NCBI GenBank assembly: GCA_030697645.1
Contig: JAUYPI010000016.1
Span: 1-59,413 of the forward strand
Direction of reading: 5' to 3'
DNA: 59,413 nt
Origin: a bacterium
Lineage (GTDB): Bacteria > Patescibacteriota > Minisyncoccia > Phycocordibacterales > VMGT01
Part shown: one piece after another, positions 50,650 to 59,291 of the stretch
Numbering within the stretch: position 1 is the first letter of the stretch
Layout: the number at the start of each line of letters is the position of its first letter
Translations under genes and position numbers: made by a program
Notes under the pieces: model-generated
Told to the model about the DNA's origin: nothing
Databases searched by the model: none
The model's input: only the letters and a program-made list of their open reading frames with translations

Positions 50650-51816
50650 ATGCGTAAAATCTGTTTCGTCATCACCTCCTTCATCCACTACGCCCGCAAT
50701 CTCCTCATCCTCGAGGAGCTCTCTCGTCGCGCGGACGTCGAGCTCCACGTCGTCGTCGGCGGCACGGCGCTCCTCACAAAGTACACGCCGCGCTACGCGC
50801 AGGTCAGAGCGATGCTTGAGCAGGACGGAATTGAACATATCCACGAGCTTTATTTTGCGCTCGAGGGCGACAACAGGGTGGTGAAAGCGAAGACCGCAGG
50901 CCTCGGTATCGTCGAGTTCGCAACGATGTTCAATGATTTGAAACCCGATCTGGTCGTCGTGCGGGGGGATCGCTTCGAGGTGCTCTCGGCCGCGACCGCC
51001 GCGGCGTACATGAATATCCCGCTCGCACACATCGAGGGCGGGGACATTACCGGCACGCTCGATGAGAGCGTGCGGCATGCGATTACGAAACTCGCGCACC
51101 TTCACATCGCGACGAATGAGGCGGCGCGGGAGCGACTTCTCAGGATGGGTGAGGACCCGCGCTCTGTGTTCAACTTTGGTAGTCCCGATGTCGAGGTGGC
51201 TCGGACATTCGCTCGTGCGGAGAGTGGCGCGAGTGAGCTCTCGACGACGGGGAGCGGTGCCCTATTTGACCCGGGGGAGGATTTTGTGATGGTGATGTAC
51301 CACCCGGTCTGGAGCGAGGCGCTCGAGGGCGGCACGCTCGCGCGCCGCACCGAGGAGTTGCTCGGCGTGGTGCATACGCTCGGCATCCCGACGCTCTGGT
51401 TTTGGCCAAACGCCGATGTCGGGAGCGAGGAAATTTCGCACGCCCTCCGCGTCTTTCACGACCAGACGGAGGGGCATCGTATTCGTTTTATGCGATATCT
51501 CCCGCCGCGCTCCTTCATCTCGCTCCTGGCGCGCTCACGACTTCTTGTCGGCAATTCGTCGGCTGGCATTAAAGAGTGCTCATACCTCGGCATTCCTGTG
51601 GTGAACATTGGCTCGAGGCAGCGTGGCAGGATGCGCGCGGAGAATGTGTGTGATGTCACCGAGGAGTCGGACGCGATCCGCTCTGCGATCGAGGAGCAGC
51701 TTGCGGCAGGCCGCTACGCGCCCTCCGAGCTCTACCACGCTGATGGAACGGCCCAGAACATCGCTGCCACGCTCGCGAGCGCTCCGCTCTGCACGGAGAA
51801 GCGATTTTTTGAGTGA
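50650..51816 (+). CDS. neuC: UDP-GlcNAc 2-epimerase, hydrolysing type (NeuC-like)
   Basis: A 388-residue GT-B-fold epimerase. MRKICFVITSFIHYARN, VVRGDRFEVLSAATAAAYMNIPLAHIEGGDITGT, ESVRHAITKLAHLH and LVGNSSAGIKECSYLGIPVVNIGSRQRGR are the family's conserved blocks. It makes ManNAc-type (or 6-deoxy) sugars from UDP-sugars, the substrate line for NeuB, so the pair should form a nonulosonic acid route. No CMP-transferase (NeuA) is visible nearby. Confidence 0.92.
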   Translation: MRKICFVITSFIHYARNLLILEELSRRADVELHVVVGGTALLTKYTPRYAQVRAMLEQDGIEHIHELYFALEGDNRVVKAKTAGLGIVEFATMFNDLKPDLVVVRGDRFEVLSAATAAAYMNIPLAHIEGGDITGTLDESVRHAITKLAHLHIATNEAARERLLRMGEDPRSVFNFGSPDVEVARTFARAESGASELSTTGSGALFDPGEDFVMVMYHPVWSEALEGGTLARRTEELLGVVHTLGIPTLWFWPNADVGSEEISHALRVFHDQTEGHRIRFMRYLPPRSFISLLARSRLLVGNSSAGIKECSYLGIPVVNIGSRQRGRMRAENVCDVTEESDAIRSAIEEQLAAGRYAPSELYHADGTAQNIAATLASAPLCTEKRFFE

Positions 51817-51842
51817 CTATTTTTCAAGGGCAAAAAATTGTA

Positions 51843-51868
51843 CCGCCCCCAGCGAATGCTGGGGGCGG
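51843..51868. terminator. Terminator between convergent genes
   Basis: CCGCCCCCAGC and its complement around GAAT, between neuC (+) and the 51916 gene (-). Confidence 0.8.
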
Positions 51869-51915
51869 GGTTGTGAGAGTGTCCGTCAGGGTACTGGTAC
51901 TTGGCGGGGATGTTG

Positions 51916-53115
51916 TTACACGCCCGCGATTTCGCGGATCGCGGCGACCATCTTGTCTACCGCTGCGCCTTTGTAGTCGGGCTTGAGGTAGACCGCTTCC
52001 TGTCGTGCGCGCATCGGGGCGAACCCTTCCGGCGTGAGCAGACGCACGATCGCCGCGGCGAGCGCCTCTGGCTCAGGATACAATTCTTCGTACACTGCCT
52101 CCTCGACGCCGCGAGCGACTGGCGGCCAGGCGCGAAGGTCTGGATTGCGCTTAAACGCCGAGCGGGTAAAATAGTTCAGCGCTGATTTTCGCTGATAGCC
52201 GGCTTCTTTGGCAATCGTCGAGGCACTGTGCACCACGATGTCGCAGCCGGGGATCAGGAGTGAGGCGGCGAAGAGCTCTTGCGAGATGCGCCGGTCATTC
52301 CGCAGGGCGGCATACTTTTCGTGCTGCGTGTGTTTTGGGTGGAGGAGCGCAGGTGACGCGACGAGCTGCCCGTTGTAATAGATCTCCTTAAGGAGCTCAA
52401 TATACGCTTCGGGATCATTTTGGTCGCCCGGGTGTGGGGAGAAAATAATGAGGGGGCTGAGATTGAGGACGGCTGGTTTGAGCACTGCCGTGCAGACACC
52501 CTTGATGAAGTCGCAGTTCACCTGGAGGTCCTTTCCTCCCGGGCAGAGGATGAATGGCTCTCCATCAGCAACGTTAAGCGTCGCGCGTATCCCTTCACGC
52601 GTCGTTACAGGAAACGCCGCCGCTTCCTCAAGCGGGTTGCCGGCAAGAAAGACGCGCGCTTTCGGATAGCGTTTCTGTGCCGCCGCGACCTCGTCCGCGT
52701 TCGGCGCAAAGGCGAAGCTCACTTCGTCGGCAACCTTGTCGTCAAACCAGTAGCGGTTGCCCATGTCAGTGTCGAGGTAGACACCGTACTGGACACCCGG
52801 CGGTTGTCTTTTGGCACGTGCGTCGAGAATGCGATCGCGAGCCTCGTCTGCAGCCCAAATTTCCTCAGCGGCGAGCGCTTTCGAAGACGAAACGCCGGTG
52901 ACAACGAGCGTCGCTGCCGCAGCGTCTTCCGCAGTGAGCGAGAAGGACCAGGTATCAAGATCAAGTGGCGGCGCGCCGTGGGCGCAGTGCATGGATATCT
53001 CACAGACGATCCCCTCCCGTGCAAACGCCTCCTTGAGTTTATTTCCCGCGAGTTCAAGCGCTACGCTCGGTGCCTTGTCGTGGGCTACCAAAACTAACTT
53101 TTGCTTCATTGCCAT
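51916..53115 (-). CDS. GT-B-like protein, probable sugar-related enzyme
   Basis: A 399-residue protein. The N-terminal half (KLVLVAHDKAPSVALELAGNKLKEA, VVTGVSSSKALAAEEIWA, YGVYLDTDMGNRYWF) and C-terminal half (IIFSPHPGDQNDPEAYIELL, GCDIVVHSASTIAKEA) resemble GT-B proteins such as LpxB-like or CDP-glycerol-type transferases and epimerases. No exact family is recognised. An SD (GGAGATATTGTA) sets the ATG at 53115; a longer frame reaches 53208. Position between neuC and the HAD fusion suggests a role in cell-surface glycan. Confidence 0.6.
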   Translation of the reverse strand: MAMKQKLVLVAHDKAPSVALELAGNKLKEAFAREGIVCEISMHCAHGAPPLDLDTWSFSLTAEDAAAATLVVTGVSSSKALAAEEIWAADEARDRILDARAKRQPPGVQYGVYLDTDMGNRYWFDDKVADEVSFAFAPNADEVAAAQKRYPKARVFLAGNPLEEAAAFPVTTREGIRATLNVADGEPFILCPGGKDLQVNCDFIKGVCTAVLKPAVLNLSPLIIFSPHPGDQNDPEAYIELLKEIYYNGQLVASPALLHPKHTQHEKYAALRNDRRISQELFAASLLIPGCDIVVHSASTIAKEAGYQRKSALNYFTRSAFKRNPDLRAWPPVARGVEEAVYEELYPEPEALAAAIVRLLTPEGFAPMRARQEAVYLKPDYKGAAVDKMVAAIREIAGV

Positions 53116-53333
53116 TACAATATCTCCTATTGGCGAAGAACTATCAATAGCCGCGCCGGTTTCGAGTGTTTGACGCGGCGGTTGCACGACTGGTATTAAA
53201 GTAAGCACGAAGATTGATGTATGTCAAGTTTACCGAAACCGAAATGCAGCATATCTTCATTCTAAGGCGTTTTTCAAAAATGAAGATACGCCCGTATCTT
53301 GTGAGCATCTCGCGCAGTAAAATAGAATAGAGT

Positions 53334-54479
53334 ATGTCCCACGAAGCTTATTTTTTCGATCTCGACGACACGCTGACGCGGAGCAAGACGGAGATCGCGC
53401 CGGAAATGTTCTACGAGCTCCTCGCGCTTGCTCGGAGCGTGCCGGTGATCGTCGTCTCTGGCGCGACGCGGCAGCAGATCGAGAAGCAGATACCGCATGT
53501 CAGCGTTTTGCCGCGCGGTATGATTCTTGCGCAGAACGGTAATGACGCGACGGAGAGCGGCGGTGCCGCATTCTGGCACGCTGCGCTTAGAGACACCGAG
53601 AAGCAGGAGATACTCACGCATGTTCGCTCGGCTGCCGAGCGCATGGGGACCCCGGTCAATCCCGCGACGCTCGAGGATCGTGGCTGCCAAATTTCCCTGA
53701 GTTTCGTCGGTCACAATGCGCCGCGCGAGGAGAAGGTGCGATTTGACCCGGATCGCTCGCGGCGGCGCGAGCTCCTCGCGGCTTTGCCATTTCGCTCAAT
53801 GATGTGTACCGTTTCGATCGGTGGGACGACTTGCCTTGATTATACGCGCCGTGGCGCCCAGAAAGGCGACAACGTCCGCCGGCTCATGGAACGAGAGGGC
53901 TGGCGGAGCGCACTCTATGTGGGCGACGCGCTCGTGCCGGGCGGGAACGACGAGTCCGTAATCGGCGTCTGCGATACGCGGCAGGTGAGCGGGCCGCGCG
54001 AGACGGCCTCGGTGATCCGCGAGCTTTTGGGCCGTTCCGAGCGCACGGTCGCGGTTTCTGGCTATTTTAATCCCGTGCACCGCGGGCATGTCGCGCTTCT
54101 TGAAGCTGCACGAGAGCTCGGCGACCGGCTCGTTGTCATCCTCAACAACGATCTGCAGGTGCAGGTGAAGGGGAGCGTGCCCTTTATGAGTGAGAGCGAA
54201 CGCGCGGCGATCATCTCTTCGCTTCGCGCAGTGGATGAGGTGGTCATTTCTGTAGATGAGGATCGCACCGTCCGCGAAACACTTTCGCGCGTTCGTCCGC
54301 ACATTTTTGCAAACGGCGGCGACCGCGCGAGTGCCGCAGATATTCCAGAAGCCCGGGTCTGCGAGCGGCTCGGCATCGAAATGGTATTTGATGTAGGAGG
54401 CGACAAGGTACAGAGTTCGTCGTGGCTTATTGGCACTGCTGCGAAACATATGCGTAACACCGTCATCCAAGATACATAA
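53334..54479 (+). CDS. HAD (phosphomannomutase-like) and nucleotidyltransferase fusion
   Basis: A 381-residue two-domain protein. Residues ~5-225: a HAD-IIB fold with FFDLDDTLT (D9, D11), VSGATRQQIE, and LYVGDALVPGGNDESV, close to the eukaryotic-type PMM pattern. Residues ~235-375: an HxGH nucleotidyltransferase (SGYFNPVHRGHVALLEAA, VILNNDLQ, ISVDEDRTV, FANGGDRA). It may phosphatase or mutate and then activate a sugar or polyol phosphate in one chain. The gene lies near the NeuB/NeuC genes. Its stop codon lies in a perfect palindrome. Confidence 0.8.
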   Translation: MSHEAYFFDLDDTLTRSKTEIAPEMFYELLALARSVPVIVVSGATRQQIEKQIPHVSVLPRGMILAQNGNDATESGGAAFWHAALRDTEKQEILTHVRSAAERMGTPVNPATLEDRGCQISLSFVGHNAPREEKVRFDPDRSRRRELLAALPFRSMMCTVSIGGTTCLDYTRRGAQKGDNVRRLMEREGWRSALYVGDALVPGGNDESVIGVCDTRQVSGPRETASVIRELLGRSERTVAVSGYFNPVHRGHVALLEAARELGDRLVVILNNDLQVQVKGSVPFMSESERAAIISSLRAVDEVVISVDEDRTVRETLSRVRPHIFANGGDRASAADIPEARVCERLGIEMVFDVGGDKVQSSSWLIGTAAKHMRNTVIQDT

Positions 54480-54525
54480 ATTGACACCAATTTTATGCGA
54501 TCGCATAAAATTGGTGTCAATTTAT
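54476..54525. repeat. Perfect 50-bp palindrome at a stop codon
   Basis: Two 25-base halves are exact complements with no spacer, centred on GCGATCGC, including TTGACACCAATTTTATGC. The TAA of the upstream gene is inside the left half. Confidence 0.95.
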
Positions 54526-54586
54526 CCATTTATCCATTCGGCGTTTCGCATCGTCCGCGAGTCATTGGAAATTGAACTGCGGAGCA

Positions 54587-54615
54587 TTGAACTGCGAGGG
54601 AAACTCTGGTAGTCT
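54587..54615 (+). promoter_or_regulatory. Leaderless promoter of the peroxiredoxin gene
   Basis: TTGAAC (54587-54592), a 17-base spacer and TAGTCT (54610-54615), 7 bases before the ATG. Confidence 0.65.
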
Positions 54616-54622
54616 TTTGTGC

Positions 54623-55234
54623 ATGATGCGCGATCAGTATGACACCTCCATGGGATCTTGTGTGGTGACCGTCGGCTCGTCCGTGCCTGACTTCGAGCTC
54701 GCCGCCTATCACAAAGATAAGATTGTTACCCTCAAGCGCGCTCAGTATCGCGGCAAGTGGCTTATTCTCTTTTTCTACCCAGCGGATTTTACGTTCATCT
54801 GTCCGACCGAGCTTGAGGAGCTTGCCGAGCACTACGCGGCATTCAAGAAGGAGGGTGCGGAGATTGTGTCCGTGAGCGCGGACACGGTCTACGTACACAA
54901 GGCGTGGCACGATCAATCGGCGGCGATAGGGAAGATCACGTTCCCCATGGCTGCCGATCCGAAGGGGGTACTTGCGCGCACCTTCGGCACATATATCGAA
55001 GAAGGGGAGGACGCCGGGCTCTCGCTCCGCGGCACGTTTATCATAGACCCCGACGGCGTGCTCCGCGCGATGGAAATTAACGACAATTCAATCGGCAGGA
55101 GCGCGAAAGAGCTTTTGCGTAAACTTCAGGCGGCGAAGTTCGTCCGCGAACACGGTGGGCAAGTCTGTCCCGCAAGCTGGGAACCAGGGGAGAAGACGCT
55201 GAGGCCGGGGCTCGGGTTGGTGGGAAAGATTTGA
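54623..55234 (+). CDS. Typical 2-Cys peroxiredoxin (AhpC/Prx)
   Basis: A 203-residue thiol peroxidase. Peroxidatic Cys in FTFICPTE (C60), resolving Cys in VCPASW (C182), with the catalytic Thr and Arg region (YPADFTF, LRGTFIIDPDG). It reduces H2O2, organic peroxides and possibly peroxynitrite in the cytoplasm. No ahpF-like reductase is adjacent. Its promoter sits 7 bases before the ATG. Confidence 0.95.
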   Translation: MMRDQYDTSMGSCVVTVGSSVPDFELAAYHKDKIVTLKRAQYRGKWLILFFYPADFTFICPTELEELAEHYAAFKKEGAEIVSVSADTVYVHKAWHDQSAAIGKITFPMAADPKGVLARTFGTYIEEGEDAGLSLRGTFIIDPDGVLRAMEINDNSIGRSAKELLRKLQAAKFVREHGGQVCPASWEPGEKTLRPGLGLVGKI

Positions 55235-55276
55235 GAAGGGCGTGGGAGAGTTAGAGAGTGGAGACGATTTCGCCCT

Positions 55277-55303
55277 GCCATCAAAAAGACGGCAGGGCAG
55301 TTC
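55277..55303 (+). terminator. Terminator after the peroxiredoxin gene
   Basis: GCCCTGCC and GGCAGGGC around ATCAAAAAGAC; the T-run is weak. Confidence 0.5.
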
Positions 55304-55367
55304 CAGGACGGATTTATAGTAGGGGTTATTCCTATCCCTCCCCTCGTGTGTGCCAATTCGCGCAATT

Positions 55368-55396
55368 TTGACCGCAGGGCGCATTTTTTGTACGAT
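55368..55396 (+). promoter_or_regulatory. proS promoter, near-leaderless
   Basis: TTGACC (55368-55373), a 17-base spacer and TACGAT (55391-55396), 10 bases before the ATG at 55407. Confidence 0.6.
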
Positions 55397-55406
55397 ATGT
55401 CTTATC

Positions 55407-56717
55407 ATGCGATTCTCGGAACTTTTTACGAAGACGCGGCGCGAGGCACCGAAGGACGAGCAGGCAAAGAACGCGGTGCTTCTCTCGCGCGCGGGTTTTA
55501 TCTACAAAGAGATGGCGGGTGCCTATACACTCCTGCCGCTCGGTCTTCGGGTGATCCGGAAGATCGAGGGGATCATTCGCGAGGAAATGGAGCGCGCGGG
55601 GGGCAACGAGGTGCTCTTGACCACGCTTCAGAGCCCCGCGGTCTGGGAGCGCACGGGTCGCTGGAGTGACGAGATAGTTGACAACTGGTTCAGGACCGTG
55701 CTCAAAGACGGCTCGCCTCTCGGGCTCGCGCACACGCACGAGGAGCCGCTTACTGCTCTTCTTACGCACTATATCTCTTCCTACCGTGATCTTCCTCGCC
55801 TGATTTTTCAATTTCAGACTAAGTTTCGCAATGAGCTGCGTGCGAAAAGCGGCATCCTCCGTGGCCGGGAGTTTGTAATGAAGGATTGCTATTCGTTTGC
55901 GAGGACTGAGGCAGAGCACGCGGTTCTCTACCAACGCATGAAGGATGCGTACACGCGCATTTTCGAGCGCGCGGGGATTGGCGAGCATACTTACTTTACG
56001 AGAGCGTCCGGCGGGAGCTTTTCGCGTGCGTCCGAGGAATTTCAAACTCTGACGGATGCCGGTGAGGATACAATTTATATCGAGCCCGACACGCACACGG
56101 CGATCAACGCCGAGGTACTCGACGAGACTCTCCTCGCGGAGCTCAATGTCCCACGCGAGCGGCTTGTTGAGAAAAAGGCGATCGAAGTCGGCAATATCTT
56201 TCCGCTCGGCACGAAGTTCTCGGAGCTCTTGGGGCTCGTTTTTACGGACGAGAGTGGCGAGAAGCGACCTGTGGTGATGGGATGCTACGGCATTGGGGTT
56301 GGGCGGCTCATGGGCACGGTCGCCGAGGTACTCTCGGATAATCGTGGGCTCGTCTGGCCCCGGAGTATCGCGCCGTTTGACGCACACCTTGTTAGAATTC
56401 GGAATTCTAAATTAGAAATTTCAAGCGAGTCACACATCCATAAAGCCCAAATCACAAACGATGTGGTGGCTGAGGCAGACGGACTGTATGCTGCGCTACA
56501 AGCGCATGGAGTGAGCGTACTCTATGACGATCGCCAAGATGTGAGCGTTGGTGAGCAGTTTGCCGATGCCGACCTTATCGGTCTACCGTATCGGATCGTG
56601 GCGAGCGAGAAAACGATGGCAGCAGGGAAGTATGAGATGCGGGAGAGGAGGAGCGGGGCAGTTGATCTTATTGGAGGGGATGAGTTGATAAGGCGATTGG
56701 CAGGCCATCGAGATTGA
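55407..56717 (+). CDS. proS: Prolyl-tRNA synthetase, short form without editing domain
   Basis: A 436-residue class II synthetase. Motif 1 region GAYTLLPLGLRVIRKIE, motif 2 FRNELRAKSGILRGREFVMKD, motif 3 GCYGIGVGRLMGTVAE, and a C-terminal anticodon domain. The usual bacterial YbaK-like insertion (~180 residues) between motifs 2 and 3 is reduced to ~50. Residues ~330-352 (RNSKLEISSESHIHKAQI) are low complexity and coded by a repeat-like stretch. Loss of the editing domain may allow Ala mischarging. A tRNA-Pro gene is also in this window. Confidence 0.93.
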   Translation: MRFSELFTKTRREAPKDEQAKNAVLLSRAGFIYKEMAGAYTLLPLGLRVIRKIEGIIREEMERAGGNEVLLTTLQSPAVWERTGRWSDEIVDNWFRTVLKDGSPLGLAHTHEEPLTALLTHYISSYRDLPRLIFQFQTKFRNELRAKSGILRGREFVMKDCYSFARTEAEHAVLYQRMKDAYTRIFERAGIGEHTYFTRASGGSFSRASEEFQTLTDAGEDTIYIEPDTHTAINAEVLDETLLAELNVPRERLVEKKAIEVGNIFPLGTKFSELLGLVFTDESGEKRPVVMGCYGIGVGRLMGTVAEVLSDNRGLVWPRSIAPFDAHLVRIRNSKLEISSESHIHKAQITNDVVAEADGLYAALQAHGVSVLYDDRQDVSVGEQFADADLIGLPYRIVASEKTMAAGKYEMRERRSGAVDLIGGDELIRRLAGHRD

Positions 56718-56721
56718 AGCT

Positions 56722-56850
56722 TAAATGTCAAAGCTGTAGAGCGTAAAGCTCAAAACGAAGAGCGCAAAACAACAGCGCAAAAGGCAAAGGACGTTTTTTG
56801 TTTGGGGCTGTTGTTTTGCGCTTTACACTTTGCGTTTTGCACTAAGCATA
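56722..56850. repeat. heptamer inverted array (GCGCAAA type) before mreB
   Basis: GTAAAGC..., GCGCAAA ACAACA GCGCAAA AGGCAAA, core GGACGTTTTTTG, inverse GCGCTTT ACACTTT GCGTTTT GCACT. Confidence 0.85.
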
Positions 56851-56899
56851 GGCATTAATTTGGCATTTGAACTTTTGGTTTTGTAATTCGCACTATGTT

Positions 56900-57964
56900 A
56901 TGTTCCACTCCTACTTAGAACACACCAGTCGCTTTTTATCGAATGACATCGGGATCGATCTTGGCACCGCTAACACGCTCGTGTATCTTCGCGGCAGGGG
57001 CATCATCTTGAATGAGCCGTCCGTCGTTGCGCTTAATCAAAAAACTGGCCGCGTGGTCGCTGTCGGCAACGACGCACGAGCGATGCTTGGGCGCACCCCG
57101 CCGCATATCGCGGTGGTGAAGCCTCTGGTTGACGGCGTGATCTCCGATTTTGAGGTCGCCGAGGAGCTCGTCGGTTATCTCATCAGTCGAGCGCAGCAGA
57201 ACTCGCGAAAGCCCCTTGGCCCGCGGGTCGTCGTCGGCGTGCCATCAGGCATCACGAATGTCGAGACCCGCGCGGTGCGCGATGCAGCAAGAAACGCTGG
57301 CGCGCGCTCGGTTCATATTATCGAGGAGCCGATGGCCGCGGCGCTTGGCATACGGCTGCCGGTACGTGAACCGGTGGGGAGCATGATCGTTGACATCGGC
57401 GGCGGCACGACGGACATCGCCGTGATCTCGCTTGGCGGCATTGTCGCTGCGCGCAATATCCGCGTCGCGGGCGAGAAGCTGAACGCCGATATCATCGGCT
57501 ACGTGCGCGATGAGTTCAAAATGCTCGTTGGCGAGAAAACGGCCGAGGACATTAAGATATCGATCGGCACGCTGCGTGAGGAGGAGCACGAGCGAACTGA
57601 ATCGCCGGTGCGCGGGCGCGACCTCATGACCGGTCTTCCGCGTGAGATGATGATGACGGCGTCCGACGTGCGCGAGGCGATCGCGCAGTCGATTGAGACC
57701 ATTATTGAGGCGACGAAAGAGGTGCTCGAGACGACGCCGCCGGAGGTGCTCGCGGATGTTATGCGCCGCGGGATGTATCTCTGCGGCGGCGGGGCGCTCC
57801 TTCGGGGCCTGCCGGAGCTCTTTGAAGAATGGCTGAAGATCCCGGTGCACGTCGTGGACGATCCGCTGACCGCGGTCGCGCGCGGCACCGGCGTCGTTCT
57901 TGAGGACATTGCCGCGCACGAGGACATGCTCGTGGCCGGGGATGACGCACTGCCGCCGCAGTAG
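56900..57964 (+). CDS. mreB: Rod-shape protein MreB
   Basis: A 354-residue actin homologue. DIGIDLGTANTLVY (phosphate 1, ~17-30), VGVPSGITNVE, EEPMAAALG, VDIGGGTTDIAVIS (phosphate 2), LCGGGALLRGLPE (adenosine loop). It polymerises on the inner membrane and guides wall synthesis. The N-terminal MFHSYLEHTSRFLSND may form an amphipathic anchor. The ATG at 56900 follows a TATGTT -10-like site. It is first of an mreB-mreC-mreD run. Confidence 0.95.
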   Translation: MFHSYLEHTSRFLSNDIGIDLGTANTLVYLRGRGIILNEPSVVALNQKTGRVVAVGNDARAMLGRTPPHIAVVKPLVDGVISDFEVAEELVGYLISRAQQNSRKPLGPRVVVGVPSGITNVETRAVRDAARNAGARSVHIIEEPMAAALGIRLPVREPVGSMIVDIGGGTTDIAVISLGGIVAARNIRVAGEKLNADIIGYVRDEFKMLVGEKTAEDIKISIGTLREEEHERTESPVRGRDLMTGLPREMMMTASDVREAIAQSIETIIEATKEVLETTPPEVLADVMRRGMYLCGGGALLRGLPELFEEWLKIPVHVVDDPLTAVARGTGVVLEDIAAHEDMLVAGDDALPPQ

Positions 57965-57969
57965 CAAGA

Positions 57970-58089
57970 ACGTAATTTTCAATTTACAATTTTCAATCAA
58001 TTTTCCAATGATTCAATTTCCAAACACGAACGTCATTTGTGTTTTCGCAGCAATTAGAAGTTGGAAGTTAGCAGTCGGAAATTGTGTAC
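57970..58089. repeat. heptamer inverted array before mreC
   Basis: AATTTTC/AATTTAC units, core CAAACACGAACGTCATTTGTG, right arm GAAGTTGGAAGTTAGC..., ending GGAAATTGTGTACACC. Confidence 0.85.
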
Positions 58090-58092
58090 ACC

Positions 58093-58911
58093 GTGTCTTC
58101 TTTTTCTTCTCGCAAACGGTTACCCAAACGGCGCGCGGTTTTGATCGCGGGCTCCGTGCTCGCGCTTGCCGCCTGTCTTTCTTTTTTTCATTTCGGCCTG
58201 CCATCGTTCGTTCTTTCCCCGATCTCGGCGGTAGGACGTATCGCGCACGAAGCGCGTGCGAGCGTTGCGGCCGCTCTCGAAAGTTTGTCCGGGGGAGCGT
58301 CTTCGAAAATGCGTCTCGCAGGGGAGAATCGTGTCCTCCGCGAGCGCGTGAGCGCGCTTGAAGCGACGCTTGAGAGCTTGTCGCGGCGCACTGAGGATGA
58401 CCGAGTGTTGCTCGCCTCGCTCGGCCGGGGCCGGGGTACCGGCGAGCGCGTGGTCGGGGCGGTCATCGCAAAGCCCGGAGTGCTGCCATACGACCTCCTC
58501 TTGATTGACGTCGGCCGCGATGTTGGCGTTACACCGGGGACGCTTGTGCTCGCTCTGGGTGATCAGCCGATAGGCGTCGTTGCGGAGGCGGCGTCTCGCA
58601 CTGCTAAAGTGCGGCTTTTTTCATCTTCGGGCGAAACGCACGACGTACTCATTGGCGAGAGCGCACTGCCCGTGGTGCTCCGCGGAGTCGGCGGCGGCGC
58701 GTTCATTGCCGAGTTGCCGCGTGACTCGGGCATCTCTCCGGGGGCACTCGTCCACTGGGCCGGCTCTCCTGTGCGCGCGATAGGGACGATAGAAGAAATC
58801 GAGGGTGACGAGACCGATCCATTTGTCACTGCGCATGTACGCTTCCTCACGCCGCTCTTTGAGCTCCGGTGGGTGGAGGTGGAGATTGGACCACCAGTTG
58901 CAAGTTTTTAG
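58093..58911 (+). CDS. mreC: Rod-shape protein MreC
   Basis: A 272-residue membrane-anchored protein with one N-terminal helix (AVLIAGSVLALAACLSFF), a coiled coil (~residues 75-105, LAGENRVLRERVSALEATLESL) and the double beta-barrel domain (VVGAVIAKPGVLPYDLLLIDVG, GISPGALVHWAG). It bridges MreB with wall enzymes in the periplasm-like space. The start is GTG at 58093, right after GTGTACACC. Confidence 0.92.
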   Translation: MSSFSSRKRLPKRRAVLIAGSVLALAACLSFFHFGLPSFVLSPISAVGRIAHEARASVAAALESLSGGASSKMRLAGENRVLRERVSALEATLESLSRRTEDDRVLLASLGRGRGTGERVVGAVIAKPGVLPYDLLLIDVGRDVGVTPGTLVLALGDQPIGVVAEAASRTAKVRLFSSSGETHDVLIGESALPVVLRGVGGGAFIAELPRDSGISPGALVHWAGSPVRAIGTIEEIEGDETDPFVTAHVRFLTPLFELRWVEVEIGPPVASF

Positions 58912-58914
58912 CTG

Positions 58915-59012
58915 TTAGCTTAATAAGACGAGCTTATAGCTTTTAGCTGTTAGCTTTTGAGAGGCTACGCCGTCGTGCTAAAAGCTAAAAGCTATCAGCT
59001 AAAAGCTCGTAT
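58915..59012. repeat. heptamer inverted array (TTAGCTG type) between mreC and mreD
   Basis: TTAGCTG TTAGCTT, AGCTTTT AGCTGTT AGC, core CTACGCCGTCGTG, inverse CTAAAAGCTAAAAGCTATC. Confidence 0.9.
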
Positions 59013-59291
59013 ATGTTTCCTCGCTTCCTCACCGACCTCGTCCTCTTCACTGCCGCCTTCTTCACTCCGTGGTGGCTTGTCGTGCCGGGTGCCGCTCTGC
59101 TTTTGTTCCGCTATCACAGCGCATACGAGCTTATCGTGCTTGGCGTCATCCTCGATGCGCTCTATGGTCTCCCAGTGCGGCAGCTCGGCGGTTTCCGTTT
59201 TCCGTTTACGGTTCTGTGTACACTACTTTTCCTCATGCTCGAGTTTCTGAGGCCGCGGCTGCGGGCAGCCTTAGGCCCCGTGCATAAATAA
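59013..59291 (+). CDS. MreD-like small membrane protein, ending in a repeat
   Basis: A 92-residue protein with three hydrophobic segments (LVLFTAAFFTPWWLVVPGAALLLF, ELIVLGVILDALYGL, VLCTLLFLMLEF). It is shorter than MreD (~160) but sits in its place after mreBC, so an MreD-like role is inferred. The last residues (LGPVHK) and the stop are coded by the 85-bp repeat, which may have cut or replaced the original end. Confidence 0.6.
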   Translation: MFPRFLTDLVLFTAAFFTPWWLVVPGAALLLFRYHSAYELIVLGVILDALYGLPVRQLGGFRFPFTVLCTLLFLMLEFLRPRLRAALGPVHK

